DNA of 64,000 nt from Nocardioides alcanivorans (GTDB taxonomy: Bacteria; Actinomycetota; Actinomycetes; Propionibacteriales; Nocardioidaceae), in the NCBI RefSeq assembly GCF_021555175.1, contig NZ_JAKGRW010000057.1:124001-188000 (forward strand), written 5' to 3'. Positions 8,126 to 16,539 of the stretch are shown here, piece by piece. The translations under genes were made by a program, and so were the position numbers. Numbering within the stretch: position 1 is the stretch's first letter; each line of letters opens with the position of its first letter. The notes below the pieces were generated by a model. It saw only the letters and a list, made by a program, of their open reading frames with translations, had not been told where the DNA came from and did not search any database.

Positions 8126-8789
8126 CCTCCCGCAGGTGGCGGGGTTCGGTCGCAGCAACCACCGCCCAGTCACCGGCCAGCAACGCGCCGAGGAGTCTCA
8201 CGGTCTCCGCCGCGGGATTGGCCGATCCGGGCAGCCGGCAGGTGGAGCACAGGACGCCACCGGCCGAGGGGTTGAACCAACGGTGCGGACCGGGAGCGTC
8301 GCAGCGGGCACAGGTGTCGAACGACGGGGCGTAGCCGGCCACCGACAGCGAACGCAGCAGGTAGGAGTCGAGCACCTGCCCGGCGCCGCGCTCCTGGTCG
8401 CCGCCTTCGGCGGTCAGCGCCCGCAGGCCACCCACGAGCAGCAGGAACTGCTGCGGTGAGGGCTGGCGCTCCTCCGAGATCAGTCGTTCGGCGGTCTCGA
8501 GCATGGCGGTGCCAGCGGTGTAGCGGTCGTAGTCCAAGCCCAGTCGGGACTGGAACGGCGTCAGGGTCTCGGCCTGCGTGATGGTGTCGAGATTGCGGCC
8601 CTCGGCCAACTGGAGATCGACGTGGGTGAAGGGCTCCAGCCGCGAACCCCAACGTGACGTGGTGCGTCGTACCCCCTTGGCCACCGCGCGCACGAGTCCC
8701 TGGGATCGGGTCAGGAGGGTGATGATCCGGTCGGCCTCACCCAGCTTGTGGGTGCGCAGCACGACGGCCTCGGCGCGATAGAGGGGCAC
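8049..8789 (-). CDS. recO: DNA repair protein RecO
   Basis: Loads RecA in the RecFOR pathway. 246 residues: an OB-fold N-terminus (YRAEAVVLRTHKLGEADRII as family hallmark, residues 4-23), a helical middle, and a zinc site formed by CARC and CSTC around residues 160-187. Frame is intact from ATG to stop. It lies between MOSC and uppS, part of the conserved actinobacterial order. The 3-prime end overlaps the convergent marR gene. Confidence 0.94.
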   Translation of the reverse strand: MPLYRAEAVVLRTHKLGEADRIITLLTRSQGLVRAVAKGVRRTTSRWGSRLEPFTHVDLQLAEGRNLDTITQAETLTPFQSRLGLDYDRYTAGTAMLETAERLISEERQPSPQQFLLLVGGLRALTAEGGDQERGAGQVLDSYLLRSLSVAGYAPSFDTCARCDAPGPHRWFNPSAGGVLCSTCRLPGSANPAAETVRLLGALLAGDWAVVAATEPRHLREATGLVAAYVQWHLERGLRSLAHVPR

Positions 8790-8819
8790 AGGACGATTGT
8801 GCCCCTCTCACCCGGCGAA

Positions 8820-9517
8820 TCAGCGCAGCACCACCGCGTCGCCGGCAGAGATCGTGCCCGGCGTCACCACGTCGAAGTAGACGGCGAGCTTGGCATCGCG
8901 CTCACGGCCGAGGGTCTTCAGCAGCGTGCCGTGCTCGGAGGCGCCGTCCTGCTCCAGATCGACCATCCGGCAGCGGGTGATCCTCTTGGCGCCACGCAGG
9001 ACCACCTCACCGATCCGCACCTCACGATCGACCCACGCCTCCTCGACGAACGGTTCATCGGTCTCGACGACGAGGTTGACGCGGAAGTGCCGTGGGTCCA
9101 CGGGAGCGGCGTCACCGACGAGATCAGCCAGGGCCCGCAGGCTGGCGGTACCCACCAACGAGATCGAACCGGCATCCATGTGTGGCGTCGCTTCCTCGCG
9201 GCCGAAGCCCACCGCCGTGCCGATGTGGTCGCTCAGCACTCGATCGACACCCGGCTCGTCGACACGACGCCACGTGGCGTCAGGAAAACGCACTTCGGGT
9301 ACGTCGGCACTCCAGCGGGTGCCCAGCTCGAAGATCCGGTCGAGACGGCGGAAGCGGCGGCCGTCCTTGCCGGACCCGAGCTTGCCTTCGGGATCGACCA
9401 CGGCCCAGGCCCGGTCACCGGCGATGCCACGATCGTCCACCTCGGCGGAGGTCAGCGCCTCTCCCCGCAGGACTTGATCGGATAGCGACGGATGCTGAGG
9501 ACGGCGGCCACCCGCAC
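8820..9517 (-). CDS. MOSC domain protein with N-terminal beta-barrel domain (one frame break)
   Basis: MOSC proteins handle sulfur for molybdenum-cofactor-linked reactions. The N-terminal barrel domain begins RIRRYPIKSCGGEAL and the MOSC core follows, with PVDPRHFRVNLVVE, the Cys-bearing RITRCRMVDLEQDG and RERDAKLAVYFDV. The Cys in TRCRMVD is the expected persulfide-carrying residue of the mARC/MOSC type. Frame is lost at the four-C run 9463-9466; one extra base joins the barrel domain to the rest. The start is GTG at 9517 or 9511. The first ~26 residues are missed if the break is ignored. Confidence 0.85.
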
Positions 9518-9685
9518 CAGCCTAGTGGTGGTCCGGCTCGTCTGGTGACCGGTGTCTCCACCGCCCGTCGGCTACCGGGTGGGCCGGAGCCCCACGTGAC
9601 CACGGACCTCGATGGCGCGAGTTCATGGGGGATGATCATCAAGCCCCGCGTTCCTCAGGCCAGTCCCGCCCAGCATTCGTCGATG

Positions 9686-10441
9686 TCATCGGTGCGTCTG
9701 CCCGTCGTCGACCTTGATGATCGTGCCGGTGACCGCCTCGGATGCCGGCGAGACCAGGTAGAGCAGGGTCGAGTCGAGTTGTTCCGGCAGACCGAGCCGC
9801 TTGCGCGGGAAGCCGGTCGTCACGTCGCCGACCCGCGCCACCATGCCGTCCATCATCTCCGAGGAGAACGCCCCCGGCGCCACGGCGTTCACGTTGATGA
9901 GGTTGCGGGCCCACTCCACGGCGAGGGTCTCGGTCATCCTGCTGACCGCCGCCTTGGAGGTGCAGTAGAGCGCCGCGCCCTCGCCGCTGTAGTGATAGGC
10001 GCTCATCGAAGAGATGTTGACGATCCGCCCGGGAAGCTCGGCCGCGATCAGGCGGCGTGCCACCTCGGTGGACATCAACCACGGACCTCGCACATTGGTG
10101 TCCAGCACCGCGTTGACCAACTCCAACGACATCTTGTGCGCTCGCGCTGCGTCCGGGATCCCGGCGTTGTTGACCAGGATCCGCGGGACGCCGAGCTCGT
10201 CGACGACGCTCTGCACGCAGGCGGCGATCGACTCGGGATCGGCGACGTCGAGGCGGACGCCGTACGCCGTCCCACCGTCCGCGTTGATCGAGTCGGCCAC
10301 AGCCGCGATCCGTTCGGTACGTCGTCCGGTCACCGCCACCGCGGCGCCGGCGGCCGCGAGCACCCGAGCGAAGCGCTCGCCGAGTCCGGCGGTCGCTCCG
10401 GTGACGATGGCGACCTGGCCCGCGAGCTCTCCCGCGGTCAC
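9686..10441 (-). CDS. Short-chain dehydrogenase/reductase
   Basis: Classical SDR of 251 residues. The NAD(P)-binding glycine motif is TGATAGLG, followed by NNAG at ~91, and the catalytic Ser-Tyr-Lys as ISSMSAYHYS ... YCTSKAA. Its ATG overlaps the acyl-CoA dehydrogenase stop (10438), so it is the last gene of the TetR-APH-ACAD-SDR unit. By context it probably oxidises or reduces a hydroxyacyl intermediate of the same pathway; a 3-hydroxyacyl-CoA or hydroxy-acid substrate is inferred, not shown. Confidence 0.88.
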   Translation of the reverse strand: MTAGELAGQVAIVTGATAGLGERFARVLAAAGAAVAVTGRRTERIAAVADSINADGGTAYGVRLDVADPESIAACVQSVVDELGVPRILVNNAGIPDAARAHKMSLELVNAVLDTNVRGPWLMSTEVARRLIAAELPGRIVNISSMSAYHYSGEGAALYCTSKAAVSRMTETLAVEWARNLINVNAVAPGAFSSEMMDGMVARVGDVTTGFPRKRLGLPEQLDSTLLYLVSPASEAVTGTIIKVDDGQTHR

Positions 10442-11697
10442 GGGCGCAGCTCCGAGCCGCGGCCGAGCTCGGTCCTGGCGATGGTGCGCAGGTGCACCTC
10501 GTCAGGTCCGTCGAAGATTCGCATGGCCCGGTGCCAGCCATACATTGCCGTCAACGGAACGTCGTCACTCACGCCCGCGCCGCCGTGCACCTGGATGGCG
10601 CGGTCGATGACCTCGAGTGCGACCCGCGGCACCGAGACCTTGGCCATCGACACGTAGGGAGCGGCCGCCTTGTTTCCGTGCTTGTCGATCACCGCGGAGG
10701 CGTGCTGGCACAGCAGTCGCGCCTGCTCGATGGAGAGTCGCGACTCGGCCAGCTGCTGCTGCACCATGCCCTGGTCGGCCAGCGGCTTGCCGAAGGCGAC
10801 CCGGCTCTGCACCCGCTCACTCATCAGCTGCATCGCCCGCTCGGCCGCACCGAGCGCCCGCATGCAGTGATGGATCCGGCCGGGGCCGAGACGGGCCTGC
10901 GCGAGGGCGAATCCGGAGCCCTCCTCACCCAACAGGTTGGCAGCGGGCACTCGCACGTCCTCGAAGAGCACCTCGCAGTGCCCGTGCTGATCGTGCCGCC
11001 CGAAGACCGGGACGTCGCGCACGATGGTGACTCCCGGCGTACCTCGCGGAACCAGAACCATCGACTGCTGCAGGTGTCGGGCGGCGTCGGGATCGGTCTT
11101 GCCCATCACCACGAACACCTTGCAGCGCTCGTCGGCCGCTCCGCTGGTCCACCACTTGCGCCCGTTGATCACATACTCCGCCGCTTGCCCTGAGCCCGTC
11201 GAAGGGTCGCGCACGATGCTGGTCTCGATGTTGGTGGCGTCGGAGGAGGCGACCTCCTTCTCGGTCATCGCGAACGCCGAGCGAATCGTGCCGTCGAGCA
11301 GTGGCTGCAGCCACTGCTGCTTCTGCTCCGGCGTGCCGAAGAGGTGCAGCAGCTCCATGTTGCCGGTGTCGGGTGCCTGGCAGTTCAGCGCCTCCGGTGC
11401 GAGCTCCAGACTCCAGCCGGAGATCTCGGCGAGCGCGGAGTAGTCGAGCTGGGAAATGCCCGACTCAGCGGGCAGGAAGAGGTTCCACAGCCCGCGCCGC
11501 TTCGCCTCGACCTTGAGCTCCTCGACGACCGGTGGCACCGTGTGGTCGTAGGGGCCGCCGGCGGCGCGGTGCGCGTGGTAGGCCGCTTCGGCGGGGAACA
11601 CCGAGGTGTTCATGAAGTCCACCAGCTCGGCGCGCAGCTCACGTGCCCTGGCCGACGGGGTGAGGTCGAGGCCGAGGCCGTCATGGGTGGGGTTCAT
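10438..11697 (-). CDS. Acyl-CoA dehydrogenase, ACAD10/11-like
   Basis: FAD-dependent dehydrogenase of 419 residues. FAD/substrate contacts are in FAMTEKEVASSDATNIET, the middle beta domain has FGRHDQHGHCEV, and the C-terminal domain has RVQSRVAFGKPLADQG and HGGAGVSDDVPLT. The C-terminal IFDGPDEVHLRTIAR fits the usual catalytic region. It lies directly downstream of an APH-like kinase gene and upstream of an SDR, the arrangement of 4-hydroxyacyl-CoA catabolism. Between beta strands at about residue 165 it carries the extra residues DPSTGSGQA, encoded by a short repeat. Confidence 0.9.
   Translation of the reverse strand: MNPTHDGLGLDLTPSARARELRAELVDFMNTSVFPAEAAYHAHRAAGGPYDHTVPPVVEELKVEAKRRGLWNLFLPAESGISQLDYSALAEISGWSLELAPEALNCQAPDTGNMELLHLFGTPEQKQQWLQPLLDGTIRSAFAMTEKEVASSDATNIETSIVRDPSTGSGQAAEYVINGRKWWTSGAADERCKVFVVMGKTDPDAARHLQQSMVLVPRGTPGVTIVRDVPVFGRHDQHGHCEVLFEDVRVPAANLLGEEGSGFALAQARLGPGRIHHCMRALGAAERAMQLMSERVQSRVAFGKPLADQGMVQQQLAESRLSIEQARLLCQHASAVIDKHGNKAAAPYVSMAKVSVPRVALEVIDRAIQVHGGAGVSDDVPLTAMYGWHRAMRIFDGPDEVHLRTIARTELGRGSELRP
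11182..11206. repeat. Short dispersed-type repeat inside the acyl-CoA dehydrogenase gene
   Basis: On the minus strand it reads CCCTTCGACGGGCTCAGGG plus a few bases, a sequence resembling the abundant TTCGACAGGCTCAGG-type mini-repeats known in many bacterial genomes. It is read through in frame as PSTGSGQA in a surface-loop position of the protein. Only one copy is visible in the window. Confidence 0.5.
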
Positions 11698-11718
11698 CGG
11701 ATCCTCCTGGTAGAGATC

Positions 11719-12789
11719 TCAGAGTCCTGCGCGGTCTGCGCGGTCGCGGGCGCGAGTGAGCAACGGGCCGACCATGTCGCCGATGTCGTCGAACCAGTCG
11801 CCCACGGTCGTCCCCTGGAGGTGGCGGTGGTGGATCTGCTCGAGGATGACGGCGATCTTGAAGTCGGCGAAGACGATGTACCACTCGAGGTCGTCGACGT
11901 CGATGCCCCGGCGGTCTGCGTAGAGTGCGACCACCTCGTCGGCGCTGGGGAAGCCTTCGTGGGCCGTCGCGCCGGCGGTGATCGGGTTGTGGAGCCTCCC
12001 TACCTCGTCCCAGAAGCTGATCAGGACACCGAGGTCGGCGAGAGTGTCGCCGAGGGTCGACATCTCCCAGTCGAGCAGGCCCAGGATCCGGCTCGGATCG
12101 TCGTGGTCGACCATGAGGTTGTCGATCTTGAAGTCGCCGTGCACGATGCCCGGGAACCGCAGCGGCGGCATCGACCGGGTGAGTCGTTCGACGAGCTCAT
12201 CGACCTCGGAGCGCTCCGAGGTCTTGATCTCGTGCCATTGCCGACCCCAGCGCGAGACCTGGCGCTGGAGATATCCCTCTGGCCGGCCCCAGTCGGCCAG
12301 ACCGACGTCGGCGGGGTCGATCGAGTGCAGGGCGACCAGCGTGGTCACCATGCTCTCCGTGAGCGCGCGGCGTTGCTCGACGGACAGCGTTCCGGTGTCC
12401 TCATGCGTGCGGTAGGTGCGTCCCTCGAGCATGTCCATCACGTAGAACGGCGCACCGAGCACCTCCGCGTCCTGGCAGTGAGCCACCACCATGGGCACCG
12501 GAACGGCGGAACCGTGGAGAGCGCCCATCACCCGCGCTTCGCGCGACATGTCGTGTGCGGACTGCAGGATCTCGCCGTAAGGCGGACGCCGCAGGATCCA
12601 GTGCCGGCTCCCGTCGGAGACGTCGTACGTCGGGTTGCTGCGTCCCCCGGCGATGAGCCGGGCGGTCAGCGGGCCGGCCGGGCCGTGCGGCAGTTCCTTC
12701 ACCAGGTAGTGCTCCAGCGCCCGCAGGTCGAGGAGATCACGCTCCTCCGCCGCGTCGGGCGCCTCCCGCGTTGTGCTCGCGTCGACCAT
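11719..12789 (-). CDS. APH-family kinase (phosphotransferase), ACAD10/11 kinase-like
   Basis: 356 residues with a protein-kinase-like APH fold: the nucleotide loop ARLIAGGRSNPTYDV, then the catalytic loop GIVHGDFKIDNLMV and the metal-binding LLDWEMSTLGD. The ATG at 12789 is preceded by AGGAG; the TTG at 12807 is a longer alternative that would overlap the operator. Proteins of this type are fused to or paired with acyl-CoA dehydrogenases (mammalian ACAD10/11, bacterial LvaA), where the kinase phosphorylates a 4-hydroxyacyl-CoA before elimination. The neighbouring dehydrogenase and SDR fit that role. An antibiotic kinase is much less likely. Confidence 0.85.
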   Translation of the reverse strand: MVDASTTREAPDAAEERDLLDLRALEHYLVKELPHGPAGPLTARLIAGGRSNPTYDVSDGSRHWILRRPPYGEILQSAHDMSREARVMGALHGSAVPVPMVVAHCQDAEVLGAPFYVMDMLEGRTYRTHEDTGTLSVEQRRALTESMVTTLVALHSIDPADVGLADWGRPEGYLQRQVSRWGRQWHEIKTSERSEVDELVERLTRSMPPLRFPGIVHGDFKIDNLMVDHDDPSRILGLLDWEMSTLGDTLADLGVLISFWDEVGRLHNPITAGATAHEGFPSADEVVALYADRRGIDVDDLEWYIVFADFKIAVILEQIHHRHLQGTTVGDWFDDIGDMVGPLLTRARDRADRAGL

Positions 12790-12801
12790 CTCCGCACTCC
12801 T

Positions 12802-12821
12802 ATCCAAACGAACGTTTGGAT
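12802..12821. promoter_or_regulatory. Probable TetR operator before the APH kinase gene
   Basis: ATCCAAACGAACGTTTGGAT has 8-base arms (ATCCAAAC / GTTTGGAT) around a non-matching centre. It lies between the end of the TetR gene and the kinase ATG, covering the ribosome-binding region. A weaker related sequence with AAACGATC lies at about 13555-13571 in front of the divergent hydratase gene. The adjacent TetR is the obvious binder. Confidence 0.65.
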
Positions 12822-12839
12822 CACAATAGGGCGCAAGAT

Positions 12840-13474
12840 TCAGACCGACAACCCCCTGCGAAGGTCATCCGGCCCCGAATCGCGGCAGCCGACCGTGCCC
12901 AGCGCCAGATCGACGTAGCGCTCCGCCATCTCTGCCGGAGAGACCTCGCCCCCTGCCGGTACCAACTCGCCACCGAATAGCCCATGTTGATCACCGCGCG
13001 CGCAGCTTCGCGTGGATGTGTCGTCGCAAAGTCGCCCACCTCGACCCCTCGAGTGATCACATCGTCGAACATGCGTTGCTGCTCGTCGCGCAGTCGCACC
13101 ACGATCCTGCGCCCGACATCGTCGAGACTGCGCAGCTCCGAGGAGCCGATCTGCGCCTCCTCCTGCCGGTCGGTGTGGAACAGAATCCATGCTCTGACCA
13201 GTGCAGATAGCTGTTCGCGCGGCGTCCGGCCAGCAGCAAGCAGGGCCGAACGGGTGGCCGAGATGACATCACTCATCGTCTCGACCATGATCTCCTGCAA
13301 CACCTCCTGCTTGGAGGGGAAGTGGTGATAGATCGAGGCCACCGTCACGTCAGCACCGCGCGCGATGTCGCGCATCGACGTGCCGTGATACCCGACCTCG
13401 TTGAACCTCTCGACGGCGGCCCGCAGCACCGGCGCCTTGCCGTGTCGCGGCTTGCCCTGAATGGCCTTGGCCAT
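12840..13474 (-). CDS. TetR-family regulator of the acyl-CoA cluster (one frame break)
   Basis: An N-terminal HTH, TSMRDIARGADVTVASIYHHF (residues ~32-52, quoted from TSMRDIARG to YHHF), is followed by a ligand domain. Start ATG at 13474 (MAKAIQGKP) with a purine-rich GAAGGGGGA upstream. The uncorrected frame ends ...YRQGARSL and runs to 12821. Adding one base to the run 12949-12953 gives YRQGGEVSPAEMAERYVDLALGTVG, the usual TetR C-terminus of this group, ending at 12840. It sits between the two divergent acyl-CoA units and probably controls both, likely with an acyl-CoA inducer (inference). Confidence 0.85.
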
Positions 13475-13602
13475 GATTCCCCCTTCGCGCACCACCTCGG
13501 CGGACCGCCTCAGCAAACCAGAATGATCAACCTCGTCTCAACCCTAGTCATTTAAGTGATCGTTTGTTTAGATAGCGATAGGCACACGAACAGGAGGCCC
13601 TG

Positions 13603-14408
13603 ATGTCCCCACCAGTGGTGGTCACCGACCCCGCTCCCGGCGTCCGCATGATCACGCTGTCGCGTCCCGATCAGCTCAACACCCTCGAGGTCGAGTTGGT
13701 GTCCGCCCTCCACGCGGAGCTCGATCGCGTCGCGCGTGCGCGCGACGTGCGGGTCGTCGTGCTGACCGGGGCTGGTCGCGCCTTCTGCGCCGGACTCGAC
13801 CTGAACGGCTACGGCGACCCCGAGCGGATCGACGAGCAGGGATTCACCTTGGGCACGCTGGACCGCCAGCGCGAGATCGCCCGGCTCGTGGAGAAGATCA
13901 ACGCACTCCCCCAGCCGGTCATCGCTGCCGTCAACGGAGCCGCCGCGGGCGGCGGACTGGCCCTTGTCTGTGCAAGCGACATCAGGATCGCCGCCGAGCC
14001 GGCGGTCTTCGCCGTCGGGTTCATCCGGGCTGGTTTCTCCGCCTGCGACATCGGCATCTCCTGGCTGCTCCCCCGCGTCGTGGGCGCCGGCAACGCACAC
14101 GAGCTGATGCTCACCGGCCGTCGCTTCGACGCCGCCGAGGCCCACCGCATCGGCTTGCTCACCCAAGTGGTGCCGGCGAAGGAACTGCTCGACGTCGCCC
14201 TGGCCAAGGCCGCGGAGATCGTGCGGAACCCCCTGCGTCGGTGACCCTGACCAAGCAGGGCATGTGGATGGCCCTGGAGATGCCCAATCTGAAGACGGCG
14301 ATCGAGTTCGAGAACCGTCAACAGGTGATCGCCGCGCTCACCGAGGACCAGCCCGAAGCCATGCGTGCCTTCCTGGAGAAGCGCGCTCCCGACTACAAGC
14401 ACAGGTGA
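13603..14408 (+). CDS. Enoyl-CoA hydratase/isomerase family protein (one frame break)
   Basis: Crotonase fold: the first oxyanion-hole segment is GAGRAFCAGLDLNGYG, the second is NGAAAGGGLALVCASDIRIA, and FSACDIGISWLLPRVVG follows. The usual catalytic Glu positions are partly replaced, so hydratase versus isomerase activity is open. AGGAGG precedes the ATG. The frame closes early at 14244, but one extra C in the run 14229-14233 gives NPPASVTLTKQGMWMAL and a normal ~269-residue protein ending at 14408. First gene of a three-gene plus-strand unit. Confidence 0.87.
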
Positions 14409-14413
14409 CCTGA

Positions 14414-15324
14414 GTGGAGACCCTCCGCTACGCCGTCCAGGACGGCATCGCGACCATCACGCTCAACCGGCCCGACCGGCTGAACGCCTTCACCGACGAG
14501 ATGGAGGCGGAGCTGATCGAGGCGTTCGATCGAGTGGACGCCGACGACGACGTCCGCGCCGTGATCCTCACCGGCGCCGGTCGTGGCTTCTGCGCCGGGA
14601 TGGACGCGGTAGACGGCGGTGACGCCTTCACCGCCTGGCGCACGAGCGGCACAGCGCCCGCCGGCACCCAGTACGACGTACCCGGCGACGAGTTGCCTCG
14701 CCGGCGGGACGGAGGCGGCCGAGTCGTGCTGCGGATGTTCGAGTGCCGCAAGCCGATCATCGCGGCCGTCAACGGCGCTGCCGTCGGGGTGGGCGCCACC
14801 ATGATCTTGGCAGCCGACATCCGGCTGGCGTCGGAGAACGCGAAGTTCGGCTATGTCTTCACCCAACGCGGCGTGATCCCCGAGTCCTGCTCATCGTGGT
14901 TCCTCCCCGCCTGGTCGGGATGCAGACCGCTCTGGAGTGGGTCTTCACGGGCCGGGTCTTCCGTGCCCCGGAGGCGCTCGAGCGGGGCCTCGTGCGCTCC
15001 GTGCACGCAGCCGAGGAACTGATCGACGCCGCCACCCGCATCGCCCGTGAGATCGCCGACAACGCAGCTCCGGTCTCCGCGGCGATCGCACGACAGCTGC
15101 TGTGGCGCATGCAGGGCGCCGACCACCCGATGGTGGCCCACCAGATCGAGTCGTTCGGCCTGAACCTGCGCGGCGTCAGCGCCGACGGCCGCGAGGGCTT
15201 TGCCTCCTTCCTGGAGAAGCGGCCTGCCGACTTCCCCGACCGGGTCACCACCGACCTGCCCGACATCTTCGCCACCTTTCCTGCCCCCGCCTTCGACCCG
15301 ACCACCCTGGAGGATCCCCGATGA
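14414..15324 (+). CDS. Enoyl-CoA hydratase family protein, long form (one frame break)
   Basis: Crotonase-fold protein of about 303 residues. It starts with ITLNRPDRLNAFTDEM, the first oxyanion segment is GAGRGFCAGMD, and the second NGAAVGVGATMILAADIRLA. FTQRGVIPESCSSWFLPRLVG carries the acidic residue E in IPES expected at the active site; this reading needs one more C in the run 14905-14908. The second half from RLVGMQTALEW onward is then continuous. GTG start 5 bp after the previous stop; its own stop overlaps the next ATG (ATGA). Confidence 0.87.
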
Positions 15325-16472
15325 AGCGCACGCTCTACACCGACGACCACGAGGCCTTCCGCAACAGCGTCGCGGCCTTCGTCGAACGCGAGGTGGTGCC
15401 CAACCTCGAGCGCTGGGACGAAGATCGCATCATCGACCGCGACGTGTGGCTCGCCGCCGGCAAGCAGGGCCTGCTCGGGCTCGCCGCCCCGGAGGAATAC
15501 GGCGGCGCGGGCGGCGACTACCGCTTCCGCAACGTGATCCTCGAGGAGTTCGCGAAGGTGCACGCCACCTCGCTGGCCTCGAGCTTCTCGCTGCAGGACG
15601 ACATCGCCATCCCCTACATCAACGAGATCGGCAACGACGAGCAGAAGCAGCGCTGGCTCCCCCGTATGATCGCCGGTGAGCTGATCGGCGCCATCGCGAT
15701 GACCGAGCCCGGCACCGGTTCCGACCTGCAGGGCATCAAGACCTCCGCCCGCCAGGTCGAGGGCGGCTGGGTGATCAACGGAGCCAAGACCTTCATCACC
15801 AACGGCATCAACTCCGACCTCGTGATCACGGTTGCCAAGACCGACCCTGCTGGCGGGCCGCGTGCGTTCACGCTCTTCGTCGTCGAGCGGGAGATGGAGG
15901 GCTTCTCCCGAGGCCGCAAGCTCAAGAAAGTCGGCCTGCACGCCCAGGACACCGCCGAACTGGTCTACGAGGACGTCTTCGTGCCGACCGAGAACGTGCT
16001 CGGTGAGATCGGCGGCGGCTTCGGTCAGCTGAAGAACATGCTGCCCCTGGAGCGGCTCTCCATCGCCGCCCACGCGGTGGCCGTGGCCGAGGCCGTGCTC
16101 ACCGACACGATCACCTACACGAAGGACCGCAAGGCCTTCGGCCAGCGCATCGCCGACTTCCAGAACACCCAGTTCGAGCTCGCTGAGATGCAGACGATCG
16201 TCAACGTGGCCCGGGTGTATGTCGACCAGGCGATCCTGGCCTTCAACGCCGGCGAGCTCACCGATGTCGACGCGGCGCAGGCCAAGTGGTGGACCTCCGA
16301 CCTGCAGAACGACGTGATCGACCGCTGTCTGCAGCTGCACGGCGGCTACGGCTTCATGCTCGAGTACCCGGTCGGTCGTGCCTACCAGGACGCCCGAATC
16401 CAGCGCATCTTCGGCGGCGCCAACGAAGTCATGAAGCTGATCATCGGCCGCAAGATCGTTGGGCGTCCCTGA
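15321..16472 (+). CDS. Acyl-CoA dehydrogenase
   Basis: 383 residues, intact. The order of motifs is that of straight-chain acyl-CoA dehydrogenases: LGLAAPEEYGGAGGDYRF, AIAMTEPGTGSDLQGIKT (FAD contacts), KTFITNGINSDL, RKAFGQRIADFQNTQF, the substrate loop QLHGGYGFMLEYPVGR and the catalytic Glu in RIFGGANEVMKLIIGR. It shares an ATGA overlap with the upstream hydratase, so the two enzymes should be made together for successive beta-oxidation steps. Confidence 0.93.
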   Translation: MKRTLYTDDHEAFRNSVAAFVEREVVPNLERWDEDRIIDRDVWLAAGKQGLLGLAAPEEYGGAGGDYRFRNVILEEFAKVHATSLASSFSLQDDIAIPYINEIGNDEQKQRWLPRMIAGELIGAIAMTEPGTGSDLQGIKTSARQVEGGWVINGAKTFITNGINSDLVITVAKTDPAGGPRAFTLFVVEREMEGFSRGRKLKKVGLHAQDTAELVYEDVFVPTENVLGEIGGGFGQLKNMLPLERLSIAAHAVAVAEAVLTDTITYTKDRKAFGQRIADFQNTQFELAEMQTIVNVARVYVDQAILAFNAGELTDVDAAQAKWWTSDLQNDVIDRCLQLHGGYGFMLEYPVGRAYQDARIQRIFGGANEVMKLIIGRKIVGRP

Positions 16473-16484
16473 ACGGCGCCGCGC

Positions 16485-16499
16485 GGCCCTTCCAGGGCC
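16485..16499 (+). terminator. Short GC hairpin after the acyl-CoA dehydrogenase
   Basis: GGCCCT-TCC-AGGGCC, a perfect 6-bp stem 12 bases after the stop codon. No T run follows, which is common for actinobacterial terminators. A longer palindrome lay just downstream before the IS30 insertion split it. Confidence 0.45.
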
Positions 16500-16539
16500 T
16501 CGCATCGCAGAGGGCCCCGTACGCCGTCGGCGGTTTCTA

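Noticed and set aside
11719..12789. Aminoglycoside phosphotransferase (resistance gene)
   Set aside because: Its fold is APH-like, but the catalytic-loop context and the neighbouring acyl-CoA dehydrogenase and SDR fit the ACAD10/11 kinase group.
11344..12918. A 524-residue open frame on the plus strand across the kinase and dehydrogenase genes
   Set aside because: It is antisense to two well-recognised genes and its product has no family resemblance; long open antisense frames are normal in high-GC DNA.
14859..16505. A 548-residue open frame on the minus strand
   Set aside because: It mirrors the intact acyl-CoA dehydrogenase and hydratase on the plus strand and has no recognisable motif of its own.
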